A stretch of DNA of 64,000 nt from Ogataea parapolymorpha DL-1 (taxonomy: Eukaryota > Ascomycota > Pichiomycetes > Pichiales > Pichiaceae). The DNA lies in the NCBI RefSeq assembly GCF_000187245.1, contig NC_027863.1, positions 680,735-744,734 on the forward strand. Direction: 5' to 3'. This document shows positions 47,701-56,663 of this stretch, piece after piece (within the stretch, counting starts at the first letter, position 1; each line of letters opens with the position of its first letter). The translations under genes were made by a program, and so were the position numbers. The notes beneath the pieces were generated by a model that ran no database searches, was not told the DNA's origin, and was given only the letters and a program-made list of their open reading frames with translations.

Positions 47701-49588
47701 CGTATCCAGATTGCAACAAATGAACATTTCTCAACTGGAGTGCTTGCTCCAGAATACGGAAAATGACCTCTATTACATCACGATCGTCGGCCAACAGACT
47801 CATTGCTTTTATGACTTCGTCAAATTTGTCTTTCTCCAGCTCCTGCGAGATCTTGGTCATTAGCTGGAAAATTTCGGACGCTAGATCAACCTTCTCAGGG
47901 TCACTATCCAATTTCTTTGACAGGTTATTCAGTATTCTACCCAGTAAGGTCCATCCATTGTAATCGTAAAGAAACGCGACAACCACGTCGTCCTTGTTTG
48001 CTCCTGGAAAGATTTGAGCTTTTGTGCCCTCTTTTAGCAGCAATGACAGTTCTCCAGGAGTTTCGTATGGGGGCAGGACATCAAGATCTTGAGTAAGCTT
48101 GATTAATTGGGGATTTTCGTCATCTATGAGATACTTGTAATAAAAGTCCTCTTCTTTGAACACCTCCATATAAGACTTGAGATTAGCGAGCTCTTCATAA
48201 GCAAGGTTTGAATTTATTCCGACAAGACGGATAAAGGACTTGATTGATAAAGGCAGCTTGGCTCGAGCAATGGCCATCAAGTCTTCTGTAGCCGGGTTGA
48301 GGAAAAATCTCTCGACTATTCTGTCTGGGGCATTAGTCATTATTTTTCTGATCGCAAGAGTAATGTTCTCGTTAAGCTGGATGTAGGGAACAAAGGCAAC
48401 AACAAAGGCCGCCAAAATGGCATCATAAAGACTATCGTACGACAGTATTTCATGGCATCTGATCATGGATGCACATACGTCAAGTTCCTCGGCTCTTTTA
48501 GCGCACGTCAAGTAAATCTTTTGCAGATTTTCAAGCCCGCCAAACTTTTCAATCAACTGAAGACTAACTGGATGGCTTGGATTATTGGATATCACCAAAT
48601 GCTTTCTATGCAAGATGATGCTCCAAGCGTACAAGACGATGGAATTTGCATGACTTGTCAATAAGCAGTCATTAATGTCTTGCATTATTTCTGGGTCATT
48701 CGTGAATGAGTCCTCGTCTGTTAGCGCTCCAAAATTGAAATCGAGGTCCAGCATCACTAGAGACAGAACAGTGCAAAGGCCCTCAAAGGTCGTCACCCTG
48801 TCGTTACTTTCATCTTCACAAATACGAGAAAGACCACAGTAATTGGAATCTTTCATTAATCTGAACCACTTCATCGCTGTACCTTTGGTGAATCCAGTGC
48901 CAGTTTTGAATATAAGGTATAGAATCAGATTCAGCACATCCAGCACCAGTAGTTCAAGCTCCACTTGCAGGCTTTTCTGGGAAACCTCAATCGGTGTTTT
49001 GTTCCACTCCACCAAGGACTCAATATAGGACTGGAGAAGATCGTAGCCATTCTGCTTGATTTCGTAGCAAATGTCTTGCAGATCGGAAGACAACGAATGT
49101 TCGTTTTTTATTAAATACAGGAGCGTTTTCAAGACTGCCCTGGACTCCTTGATCACATTGGAATAGAAAAGCGCAGCATCGTCATGACTTTCTGTTAACT
49201 GGAATAATGATTTGTCCGCGCTATCAATTTCACTTTCGTCGGGGATTCTCTCAGTAGTGATCTGAACGATCCGAGCGACTTCATGGATGTCAAGACGCAG
49301 TGCCGTTGAGATCTCGGAAACAGTTTTCTGCTGCTTGGAAGTCAACTTATTTTTCACAATATGTGACCCAATTTCAAAGTCATCTGTAGCGCTCTTGGAC
49401 GTTTTGTTTTGGAACGGCAGGTTCTTGGCCAAAAGGTGTTTCTTATTTAGTTCGAGAAACCTGCCTAAAAATGACGACGCAGAAGAATCCGAAGCACCAT
49501 TGAGCAGTGTCAGATATGCGTGCCGAAACGTCCAGTTTAGATCAACTGCCGACTCAGGTTTATCAACGCTCGTCTTGTTGACAGCCAT
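44738..49588 (-). CDS. NUP188: Nuclear pore scaffold protein Nup188
   Basis: A 1616-residue all-helical protein of inner-ring scaffold size. VAFLYDYNGWTLLGRILNNLS (about 545-565) and EGDQEGLSIVFITGRN (about 930-945) match Saccharomyces Nup188 (IIFLYKFNGWSLVGRIL, DGLSILFLTGQ) rather than Nup192. Nup188 binds Nic96 and is part of the inner ring with Nup192, Nup157/170 and Nup53/59. Length equals Saccharomyces Nup188 (1655). The frame is open throughout. Convergent with PRP24 (14-bp gap). Confidence 0.92.
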   Translation of the reverse strand: MAVNKTSVDKPESAVDLNWTFRHAYLTLLNGASDSSASSFLGRFLELNKKHLLAKNLPFQNKTSKSATDDFEIGSHIVKNKLTSKQQKTVSEISTALRLDIHEVARIVQITTERIPDESEIDSADKSLFQLTESHDDAALFYSNVIKESRAVLKTLLYLIKNEHSLSSDLQDICYEIKQNGYDLLQSYIESLVEWNKTPIEVSQKSLQVELELLVLDVLNLILYLIFKTGTGFTKGTAMKWFRLMKDSNYCGLSRICEDESNDRVTTFEGLCTVLSLVMLDLDFNFGALTDEDSFTNDPEIMQDINDCLLTSHANSIVLYAWSIILHRKHLVISNNPSHPVSLQLIEKFGGLENLQKIYLTCAKRAEELDVCASMIRCHEILSYDSLYDAILAAFVVAFVPYIQLNENITLAIRKIMTNAPDRIVERFFLNPATEDLMAIARAKLPLSIKSFIRLVGINSNLAYEELANLKSYMEVFKEEDFYYKYLIDDENPQLIKLTQDLDVLPPYETPGELSLLLKEGTKAQIFPGANKDDVVVAFLYDYNGWTLLGRILNNLSKKLDSDPEKVDLASEIFQLMTKISQELEKDKFDEVIKAMSLLADDRDVIEVIFRILEQALQLRNVHLLQSGYDLLSSLSICGYSFRIWSYLYKSQLLGLKANAGLASTILGTVEMVEWKYGFTLSLLRLTNSILDDCLVISDDVNWKLKSEVLDRLVAHCIHVYENFLHWMFADDVQRLQIGTYAQLVFVKIIVSLYGIDNGTDPRAKVTRVFAQSCERITRMFLVPDIQVSRTSKPILETFSSLSHAVMDIDTSGLSGLWQQRFIDGMFEFATTLISIRSACQGTLASAFEMDLYSIIPRLVDLYAGTMNQRANVLNLLSSLVSTSWEKEPPSLLTHLGQEHTQLLLKCLAVDMANEFETHEMKTALFRFFSSVMEGDQEGLSIVFITGRNIKDCILDEKKSLSKEDKLKKSQLSLLKILKALISKISVYPSNVSLNLVEALALAFNSWTTAKEDDDDEKFVMSIISELSSFPKPLSIDDGEAMKEYFYQVNIMAKMAEIVSLYLFVSQNNANKTKIYQLLNSQDFISQLKDKFELEDGSLSPTENELKEFTIDGMNFRLSQFERTSYFVKEAYGEDSSHALELMDKLFRKNAKWEVVRNQVVANSLSFQLVSARVTAAKSFGALVTCFCKNNAAEINSQYISLATTLLKINDQEGILSPNFAIIYQERIDLAFFICLTFSKRKENKFDDKIVFSLISSACQLLVSNDIDLLGGLLSFENQNYRPLLRTLLIALGMIKEDTMLFMEYGATFVDIFNAVIAKSVKTIFKSIQNEVMSSRKTDYGNSLLICKQADDLSLIISLLNTLVNKHLPRDLEISIAKCVIDSGLFRSTANLYSCSHLIKINKEAVFSEISLKIINELVQLKPVAEKLLANGLFMVLVDSQISVQIQKGGVSPVVPSTARLHQIWVDGLLSTVLTLVTTFGEKLSSEIYLFVKSFSKQFQSTLSGWLESTTPISLPIVHETSQIIFLAKALNLLDIYENVASNSDSVKLIPGLDTKEERLNLVNGLNYLISHPKFLSSRIVASSLEEQRLLDSDEKYKFVDRLLDEIKQLKDMLLE

Positions 49589-49691
49589 CTAAAAAATGTT
49601 TCTCTTGAGCACGGTTTTTGTTTACTTGGGTTTTTTTTTACTTCCAGGTGCAAGGAGTACCAAAATTTTAATATACAAGTTGAGAACATAG

Positions 49692-50561
49692 CTACTTGAT
49701 GAAGCTCATGTCATTGACTTCTGGTGGCACTTGTTCTGCTTTCTGCGAAACTTCAATTTCGACATCAAACACAGTGTTACCTTTGGTATGCGGCAATGTA
49801 GCGTTCTCTGTTGATGGTAGATTGTCCCCATGAAGCTCACCCATGACCAGCTTGTACCAGTTTTCGTGGCACTCTTGCACAACTTTAAGGGTGAATTCCG
49901 TATCCTTGTAATTGCCATCAAACAGGAAGGAATTTGGCTCCTTGCCTGTTGGGATCTTGTATACCTCAAACCATCTTTTCAAGTTCTCCAAGACTCCTGG
50001 CATTTTCTCATACACGTCTTTAATGTCGTTCAACTCGGCAGCGAACGGGTCGTTTGTATCGATGACAACCACTTTCCAGTCCAACTCGCCGTCGTCAACC
50101 AAGGCGAGCGAGCCCAGAATCTTTACTGGCTTGACCGTCCCCGTGGAAGATACAAAACGGCCGATATCAATGACATCCAGTGGATCGTTGTCTCCTAAGA
50201 TATTTTGATTCACCAGCGACGATGACTCCAGCGGAGACTCCCAAGTTTGCGGAAAGGCACCGTAGTTGTGTGGTACTCCATGATTCGGATAAATATTGTT
50301 AAGGTATCTTAGCTTGCCTTTTTTAGTGTCCTGAACGATAGGATTAGCCTTGAAGTCCTTGGAGATTTCGTATTTAGCATTGACCCATCTTGGGATCTCC
50401 ACCACCATATTAGCGATACGCTTTTGTTTGTCTAGGCCCAATGGGACATCATGGAAAAACGACCCGATTTTGCCATCCTTTAATCTCAAATATGTCTTAA
50501 AACTAGGCGAATTGCGTGTGCCAGATACCACTGAGCTTAAGGCTCTCGATAATTTAAGCAT
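49692..50561 (-). CDS. PPA2: Mitochondrial inorganic pyrophosphatase Ppa2
   Basis: A 289-residue family I pyrophosphatase. MLKLSRALSSVVSGTRNSPSF is a basic, Ser-rich mitochondrial presequence, and the following GSFFHDVPL and MVVEIPRWVNAKYEISK match Ppa2. Metal-binding acids are in GDNDPLDVIDIG (near 123-134) and DDGELDWKVVVID (near 156-168). It hydrolyses pyrophosphate in the matrix and is needed for mitochondrial function. The cytosolic Ipp1 lacks the presequence. Confidence 0.93.
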   Translation of the reverse strand: MLKLSRALSSVVSGTRNSPSFKTYLRLKDGKIGSFFHDVPLGLDKQKRIANMVVEIPRWVNAKYEISKDFKANPIVQDTKKGKLRYLNNIYPNHGVPHNYGAFPQTWESPLESSSLVNQNILGDNDPLDVIDIGRFVSSTGTVKPVKILGSLALVDDGELDWKVVVIDTNDPFAAELNDIKDVYEKMPGVLENLKRWFEVYKIPTGKEPNSFLFDGNYKDTEFTLKVVQECHENWYKLVMGELHGDNLPSTENATLPHTKGNTVFDVEIEVSQKAEQVPPEVNDMSFIK

Positions 50562-50590
50562 ATTAAATAATATACCTTACATATATTTTT

Positions 50591-51316
50591 TTATGCCGAG
50601 GCCCGGTGCGAGGTGTCATATTGAATATTGTTCCAACCGTCTTTGGAAACAATGTATGGCAACGAGCTGCCAACCAGACCCTCAAGGTTTCTTCTCGAAT
50701 GCGCCGTACCAGCAGACGCTCTTAGGAAGTATTGGGAATTGAACAGGGAGTGAGCAGGATTAAACGGGAGATCGAACATTTCGTGGAATTTTTTGATGCA
50801 GAAGTCAGCATTAAGCTTTTTCGATCTTCTTTTAGAGAGTTTGGTTGCAACAAACTTCCATTTATGGATCTCTGCCAACGGAAGCAGATTTCGCAAAACG
50901 ACCGCGTCTTCCTCTGTAAAGATGGACAGATCAACCCCTGGATCGGCCGGCGTGTAATCCAATGGGTTTATCTGTGTCTGAAAAACAGATGTCCTGGATG
51001 AGCTTAATCGGCGCGGTGGAGCTGGTGACCGGTAATTGTAGCCTTTACTGTGGGGCAGATCGCTATAACTGGGGGCGTATAGTGGGGTACTCCTCTGGAA
51101 AGAGCCTTGCTGAGATGGATAGTAAAAATGCGAGCTGGCTGAAGTGGAGGACGTTGTCGAGGTCAAGGGAGGGAGAAGGGTGGACGGACGCGACACACTT
51201 TCTTGCGGACTTGTATGAGGTCGAGCGGCAGAGTCATAGGGGGAACGTATTCTTCTTGGCAGCTGTCGGATGTCTCGCGTGCATGCGGGCGAGTCGTCTT
51301 TTGTTGGATCCACCAT
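50591..51316 (-). CDS. SANT/Myb-like protein of unknown function
   Basis: About 241 residues from the first ATG (51316, MVDPTKDDSPACTRDIRQLP). The frame is open further to a TTG at 51400, so the true start or an upstream exon is unsure. Residues 15-125 are Ser/Pro/Arg/Tyr-rich. From about 130 the segment FTEEDAVVLRNLLPLAEIHKW then FVATKLSKRRSKKLNADFC looks like a SANT/Myb helix set, followed by FHEMFDLP and the compact end GLVGSSLPYIVSKDGWN. This end looks like a conserved fungal block, but I cannot name it. A chromatin or DNA-binding role is a guess from the fold only. Confidence 0.6.
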   Translation of the reverse strand: MVDPTKDDSPACTRDIRQLPRRIRSPYDSAARPHTSPQESVSRPSTLLPPLTSTTSSTSASSHFYYPSQQGSFQRSTPLYAPSYSDLPHSKGYNYRSPAPPRRLSSSRTSVFQTQINPLDYTPADPGVDLSIFTEEDAVVLRNLLPLAEIHKWKFVATKLSKRRSKKLNADFCIKKFHEMFDLPFNPAHSLFNSQYFLRASAGTAHSRRNLEGLVGSSLPYIVSKDGWNNIQYDTSHRASA

Positions 51317-51492
51317 ACAGGAAAGAGTCTCTAAAATGCTCAAGTTTTGAACATTTTCAGGAATTTCACGGCCGGCGGCCTTGGGGCGGAATGTCAACAA
51401 TAATTTTTACGAAATCTTGCAGGAGTTATGCACGGGAATCGTGGTACAAAATAGAGTTAATAATATGCACAATAATGTTCTTATTACCGGAC

Positions 51493-52866
51493 TTATGCAG
51501 AACTCCATAAAGGAGAGCGTTCCTCCACGCTTGGGCCCGTATTAGCTTGGGCCTCAAGCATGAGTTGGTTTTTTATCGCGTGCCATTTTTCGCGGTCGTA
51601 GGCCCCGACCACCACGGATGGCACGCTGCTCTCGTTGGAGCGGTTACTTAGTTGGCTCTCTGGGGTGTGGCTTTCGTTCAGAAGCCGTAGAGACACGCCT
51701 GCAACCGATTTGACCGGCGAGTTGCAGGGCGTTTTGAAGTTTGATGAAAGCGTCTTTTGATGCTGGTGTGTGCGGATTGGAGACGTTTGGAGCGATTTGA
51801 GGAACTCGAAGTTGAGTTCTGGCTGCGATTGGGAATGGCCAAGAGGTTTTTTGAATTTGAGACTGCGCAGTCTCTTGAGCGGACTGCTGGATGTCGAGTG
51901 CAACGAAGGCGCTTTGCGGATCGACCTGGACGGCGACACACGCGAATGTCTGGTGATGGTGGAAGATCTGGACCGTGACTGAGTGCCCTGCGAATGGTAG
52001 TCTGTCAGCACCGAAGAAGGGTCGCTGAACGATCTGGTGAGATCCGGCCGCTTGAAAAAATTATTTCCCCAGAGCTGCTGTTCCTCGTGCCACTGACGAG
52101 AATGCTGATTCCATGCCTCAAGAGAAATGTGGTTGAGACCTGGATCTGCTGGGCTGGCCCAGTGTGGTTTTGGTATTTCTGTGATGTTTTCGAGTTCTGC
52201 AGAGGAACATGACACTGGTGCCAGAGTTTCTTCGAGCTGTGGTAGCATTCGTGGCACTTCCGACTCCAGATGCTGCTGTGGGTGGATGTCAGCCTTGTAG
52301 TGGAAGTGGAAAGATTCGGACGAGACGTTGCGGTCGGTAGATTTTTCTGATTTTTCTGAGTCCTGCTTAGAATGTTGATCGTGTAATTCTTCTGGTAGCA
52401 ACGGGTCGAGAGATTTCTGGCAGTGGAAGTCCATGACTTTCTCTGCCATCTCGTCCACCAAAGTCTGTGCAGAGTGTTTGTTTCTGATGTTTGCTTCTGG
52501 GTCGGGAAGTTTTGCCAACCGGCGGCCGGCTGTCAGCTTGAAGAGACACGATAGAATGTATGTGGTGAGCATGGCAAGCTCTATGTGTTTGCGTTTGGAT
52601 GGAGCGTCGAGCACGGTTTCCAGCCAGTATATCACGACAGGGATGGACAGGAGATTTATCAGCACACATGCACCGTTGAGGTAGTGGTTGGTGTTCCACA
52701 GGCAAGCAATTTGAAACAGTCCAGCTGAGTATTCCAGAGCTGTGATCAGGATAAGTGGCACAGATCGAGAGTACGCGAGGACCACCAAAGCAAGAGCCAG
52801 AGATGCAGAGGCCCATGAAAGCGCAATTGAGGCGAGCATGGGGCCAAGTACTCTCACGACGGGCAT
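51493..52866 (-). CDS. Membrane protein with four N-terminal helices and a long Ser-rich tail, unrecognised
   Basis: A 457-residue protein starting MPVVRVLGPML (first ATG at 52866). Four hydrophobic segments are visible at about 8-31, 37-57, 64-84 and 95-114. The rest (about 120-457) is hydrophilic, Ser/His/Gln-rich, with many SP and RxxS sites, for example RSFSDPSS and RVSPSRSIRK. A short C-terminal block VVVGAYDREKWHAIKNQ may be conserved. The layout suggests a cortical or vacuolar membrane protein with a phospho-regulated cytosolic tail, but I do not recognise the family. Divergent from the acyltransferase gene across 270 bp. Confidence 0.65.
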   Translation of the reverse strand: MPVVRVLGPMLASIALSWASASLALALVVLAYSRSVPLILITALEYSAGLFQIACLWNTNHYLNGACVLINLLSIPVVIYWLETVLDAPSKRKHIELAMLTTYILSCLFKLTAGRRLAKLPDPEANIRNKHSAQTLVDEMAEKVMDFHCQKSLDPLLPEELHDQHSKQDSEKSEKSTDRNVSSESFHFHYKADIHPQQHLESEVPRMLPQLEETLAPVSCSSAELENITEIPKPHWASPADPGLNHISLEAWNQHSRQWHEEQQLWGNNFFKRPDLTRSFSDPSSVLTDYHSQGTQSRSRSSTITRHSRVSPSRSIRKAPSLHSTSSSPLKRLRSLKFKKPLGHSQSQPELNFEFLKSLQTSPIRTHQHQKTLSSNFKTPCNSPVKSVAGVSLRLLNESHTPESQLSNRSNESSVPSVVVGAYDREKWHAIKNQLMLEAQANTGPSVEERSPLWSSA

Positions 52867-53136
52867 TTTCAAGAGGAACTAAAATGCCGGTGAGTGATGA
52901 AATAGTTTCACCATGTTTGTGTTTTTCCGAAAGCAGTAATACTGACATTGACCAAGCTAATAAAATTGGATTATAGCCGAAATTGGGAGTGCATGCAGAG
53001 CACAATCAGGATGGAAAAATTGATTTCTGCGGGCTTCTATTGAATATTGTAAAGTCTATCGATGATCACCATGACACGGTAATTGTGGTGAATTTTTTAT
53101 TTTAATTTTTCTTGGTCACACACTGAAGCTCTCCTC

Positions 53137-55272
53137 ATGTCTTCCAGTTCCAATTGGCAGGAGCCCTCGTGGTTCCGCAAATTAGTGTACGACCTTGTGC
53201 TGTGGACGTTCACGGTGATCTTCGACTGCTTTTTCCGCGAGATACGCCCGCGCGGGGCGTTTCGTCTGCCCAAGTCGGGTCCCATAATTTTCGTGGCTGC
53301 TCCTCATGCCAACCAGTTTGTTGATCCCATTGTGCTCATGGGCCAGGTCAAAAACGAGACCGGGCGGCGCATTAGCTTTCTGATCGCCGAAAAGAGCCAC
53401 AAGCGCAAGTTTATCGGTCTTATTAGTAGAAGCCAGATGTCCATTCCTGTCCGTCGTGCTCAGGACTGTCTGAAGCCGGCTGCGGGTTCCATCAAGATCG
53501 ATCCCGAAAATGAGTTCCATGTGTTTGGAGTGGACACACAGTTCACCAAAGTGTGCCAGACCAAGGGTCTCCTTGCACTGCCTAATTCGTGGGGCACTGC
53601 AGAAGTTGGAGAAATAGTTTCGGACACAGAGCTGTATTTGCGAAAGCCGTTCAAATTCTCGTCTCCCAAGACCGCCGATGAGGCGAAAAAAGCGCTCGAG
53701 TCGGGAACCGCGTTCAAAACGGCGCCAAGAATCGACCAGTCCGAGGTCTACCACAAGGTCTTTGAACATCTTGCGCACGGCCACTGTCTCGGACTTTTCT
53801 CCGAAGGTGGCTCCCACGACCGTCCGGACCTGCTTCCGTTGAAGGCAGGTGTGGCCGTGATGGCTCTTGGGGCCATGGAAGCCCACCCAGGGTGCAACGT
53901 CAAGATCGTTCCCTGCGGAATGAACTATTTCCATCCACACAAGTTCCGTTCGCGTGCGGTCGTGGAATTTGGAATGCCAATTGAAATTAGCCCCGAACTG
54001 GTTGCAAAATACTCCAACCCAGAAACCTCGAAGGACGCCATCAAGGAGCTACTCGAAACAATCACTGGCGGATTGAAAGCAGTCACCGTTACATGTCCAG
54101 ACTACGAGAGTCTGACGTGTGTCCAGGTCGCTCGTAGACTGTACTCCAACAACATGTCAAAGCACCTTTCTTTACAAAGTATCATTGAAATGAACCGAAG
54201 ACTACTCAAGGGGTATCTACACTACAAAGATGAGCCTCGGATTATGGAGCTGAAGAAGAGTATTCTTGAGTACAACGAGAAATTGCGGATTTTCAAAATT
54301 CCCGATCATTTGGTGGAAGGAGACCGCAACGACGACACATTGACCATTTTCACGCGGTTTGTTACCTCGCTTGTGCAGCTTGTTGTGCTAGGAGCACTGG
54401 CTTTGCCTGGTGTGATTCTTTTCTCCCCCGTTTTTATTGCTACGAAGGTAATTAGCGAGAAAAAAAGGCGCGAGGCTCTGGCAGCCTCCACCGTGAAGAT
54501 AATGGCGCGAGACGTTATCGCTACATGGAAAATCTTGGTCAGTATTGGGTTTGCCCCGTTACTGTACATCTTCTACTCCGTCTTGGGAACGATGCTGATG
54601 AGAAAATACTATGTTCTCTCAGACAGGTCTGCATTCACTATATTCTGTTCCATCTACTTATTCTCGGCCATGATCACGTATTCGGCCCTAATTTTCGGCG
54701 ACAAGGGTATGGACCTTCTGAAATCAATTAGACCATTGTGGCTTGCGCTGGTCAATAAGGAAGGGCTCACTCAATTGCGTGAGACGCGAAGACAACTTTC
54801 AATGGAAATCACAGAGGTAATTAACGAGTACGGCCCTCAACTGTTCCCAGACTTCAATTTATATGACTATGAGAAGAAGCTCGAGCTTAAGAGACTGAGG
54901 CGGCAGGAAAGAAAAAAGCTGCAGCTCGAGCAACTAGAGAACATGGACTCTGAGGACGAGTACGAAGAAGCCAAGACGCAGAGACTAAGAAAAAGAAGAG
55001 CTGCAAAGAGACAGGAAAGAGAACAGTCGGGCATATATGCCCAAGCCAACGAGTCGTTGAAGGCCAAACTGACATCCTCTGTCCCTATCATTTCCAACGA
55101 TAATGACAACAACTCCTCTGTGGGGCTCTCTTCTTCGAGTGAGACAGACTTCGCTTCTTCTGGATCGGAATATGAACCTGATAACGACTCTGCCAGTGCG
55201 TCCAAAATCGGCCTCGTTAGAGACACGATGATCCGCGAAAACAGAGAACGAAACGAGAAGAACGAGGAGTGA
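53137..55272 (+). CDS. GPT2: Glycerol-3-phosphate acyltransferase Gpt2/Sct1
   Basis: A 711-residue ER enzyme that acylates glycerol-3-phosphate (and dihydroxyacetone phosphate) at sn-1, the first step of phospholipid and triacylglycerol synthesis. The PlsC motifs are VAAPHANQFVDP (near 50-61) and FSEGGSHDRPDLLPLKAG (near 222-239), in the form used by Gpt2/Sct1. Membrane segments lie at the N-terminus (about 18-32) and near 408-430, 470-487 and 497-520. The C-terminal 150 residues are charged and Ser-rich, as in Saccharomyces where they are phosphorylated. Gpt2 and Sct1 cannot be told apart here. Confidence 0.92.
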   Translation: MSSSSNWQEPSWFRKLVYDLVLWTFTVIFDCFFREIRPRGAFRLPKSGPIIFVAAPHANQFVDPIVLMGQVKNETGRRISFLIAEKSHKRKFIGLISRSQMSIPVRRAQDCLKPAAGSIKIDPENEFHVFGVDTQFTKVCQTKGLLALPNSWGTAEVGEIVSDTELYLRKPFKFSSPKTADEAKKALESGTAFKTAPRIDQSEVYHKVFEHLAHGHCLGLFSEGGSHDRPDLLPLKAGVAVMALGAMEAHPGCNVKIVPCGMNYFHPHKFRSRAVVEFGMPIEISPELVAKYSNPETSKDAIKELLETITGGLKAVTVTCPDYESLTCVQVARRLYSNNMSKHLSLQSIIEMNRRLLKGYLHYKDEPRIMELKKSILEYNEKLRIFKIPDHLVEGDRNDDTLTIFTRFVTSLVQLVVLGALALPGVILFSPVFIATKVISEKKRREALAASTVKIMARDVIATWKILVSIGFAPLLYIFYSVLGTMLMRKYYVLSDRSAFTIFCSIYLFSAMITYSALIFGDKGMDLLKSIRPLWLALVNKEGLTQLRETRRQLSMEITEVINEYGPQLFPDFNLYDYEKKLELKRLRRQERKKLQLEQLENMDSEDEYEEAKTQRLRKRRAAKRQEREQSGIYAQANESLKAKLTSSVPIISNDNDNNSSVGLSSSSETDFASSGSEYEPDNDSASASKIGLVRDTMIRENRERNEKNEE

Positions 55273-55305
55273 GCGCAGCTCACTTTTAAATTCTCTGTAT
55301 AATAA

Positions 55306-56406
55306 TCAGAACGAACTCCAATCCCAGTCAGCAGGCATCGGATTTTGATTGTTTGCTATTGTTTCCCTTCTTGTAGTGTTGACTTTGCCGTTTGTGTTTC
55401 TATTGGAGTCCAGATCCAAGTTTTTTGTGGTGTGCTCTTTCAAATAAACCTCGTATTTTTGCGCACAATTTTGACAGACTTTGCAAAGATATTTTTTGTC
55501 TTTGGTATCCAGATGATCTTCGGAGCTACCGAATAGGGTGAAATGCGCATTGTCATCTAGATAGACAAAGTTCTTCAAGCAGTCGTTGCAAAAAATTTCA
55601 CCACAGTAGCGGCAATGGTGTTTTCTGCGGCTGTCTGTCATGAAATGGAAAATCCTGTTGCATTTGGCACAACTGAACCGGCTATTATTGGGTTTCCAAT
55701 GCCGCCGTGTAGGCCCTTCTATCTGTGCTGGCTTTCCACCATAGCCTCTGACAAAGCCCCCAAAATAGTCTGTGATAGATGTGAGCGATCTGAGCGATGA
55801 TGAAGAAAGAGCCGATTTCAATATAGGGCGTTCGGGTGGTTTGTAGACATCGAATGTTTCACTTCCCGCGGTTGTTTGGCCTACGCTGTCTGAGCGCAAG
55901 ACAGCAGGCGTATACAATGGGCGTCGCTGGTCGTTGATTTGTTTGATAAAGATGTTGGGTGAGTCCCGAAATGGCGATTTCGTTCGAGGAGGAGGTGATT
56001 CGCTTAGCGATTTTTGGTCAATATATAAAGTCATCGGCTTGCCGGGAATGGCTTGAGCCACAGGGGTATTGTTTTTATGTTCTGGCAATGGATCAGAAGG
56101 AGGTATGAGTGATGGAGCGGGAGGCACTGCCTGTGGTTCTGGCGGCTGCGGCTGGTAGGACTCTGATGATTGCTCCTTAGGCTCGCTCTTGGTCAAACAT
56201 TGCTGCTCTTCGTTGGGTAGCGACGCCGTCGCCATGTCGAGAATCGGCTGCATGGTCGGCCCTGCGGCTTGGAAACTGGGCTTATCTCCCACACTCTCAG
56301 TATTGGTAGGACTTTGCAAATCTTGTACTCCATCTTGGGCTGCTGTGTAGTTTGCGCTGTTCATAGGCTGCAGGTTTAGACTGCCCGTTGTTCTATGCGA
56401 GGCCAT
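55306..56406 (-). CDS. PIB2: FYVE protein Pib2, TORC1 regulator
   Basis: A 366-residue protein. Residues 1-190 are Pro/Ser/Gln-rich. The FYVE finger (about 245-320) has CAKCNRIF, the PI3P-binding core RRKHHCRYCG, then CNDCL and CKVCQNC. The C-terminus PADWDWSSF matches the Pib2 tail motif that activates TORC1 in response to glutamine. The vacuole or endosome membrane is its place. It is about half the length of Saccharomyces Pib2 (635), lacking much of the N-terminal repressor region. The first ATG is at 56406; 21 upstream codons start at a TTG and are not used. Confidence 0.9.
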   Translation of the reverse strand: MASHRTTGSLNLQPMNSANYTAAQDGVQDLQSPTNTESVGDKPSFQAAGPTMQPILDMATASLPNEEQQCLTKSEPKEQSSESYQPQPPEPQAVPPAPSLIPPSDPLPEHKNNTPVAQAIPGKPMTLYIDQKSLSESPPPRTKSPFRDSPNIFIKQINDQRRPLYTPAVLRSDSVGQTTAGSETFDVYKPPERPILKSALSSSSLRSLTSITDYFGGFVRGYGGKPAQIEGPTRRHWKPNNSRFSCAKCNRIFHFMTDSRRKHHCRYCGEIFCNDCLKNFVYLDDNAHFTLFGSSEDHLDTKDKKYLCKVCQNCAQKYEVYLKEHTTKNLDLDSNRNTNGKVNTTRRETIANNQNPMPADWDWSSF

Positions 56407-56663
56407 GTCAAACAGATGTGTAATTTCAAGGCGATTGGTTTGTCGAGGACAAGAGTAATAAATCAACAATTATCTCGCGGATTTGTTATTTTGCCTTTTT
56501 GTATTAATATTTGTGATTTTTTTCGAGTTTAAATTTTAACACGTACAAAAGCATCAGTGAACAATTCGACAATTGAAGTGGATTGCTGAAATATCTTGAA
56601 ACAAGCCAGATATTTGCGCCTACCGGAACTCGTCCATTGGCCCACATCACAATTGTACCTGAA

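Noticed and set aside
53182..53940. A 252-codon open frame antisense to GPT2/SCT1
   Set aside because: It lies fully inside a conserved enzyme gene and has no recognisable protein features.
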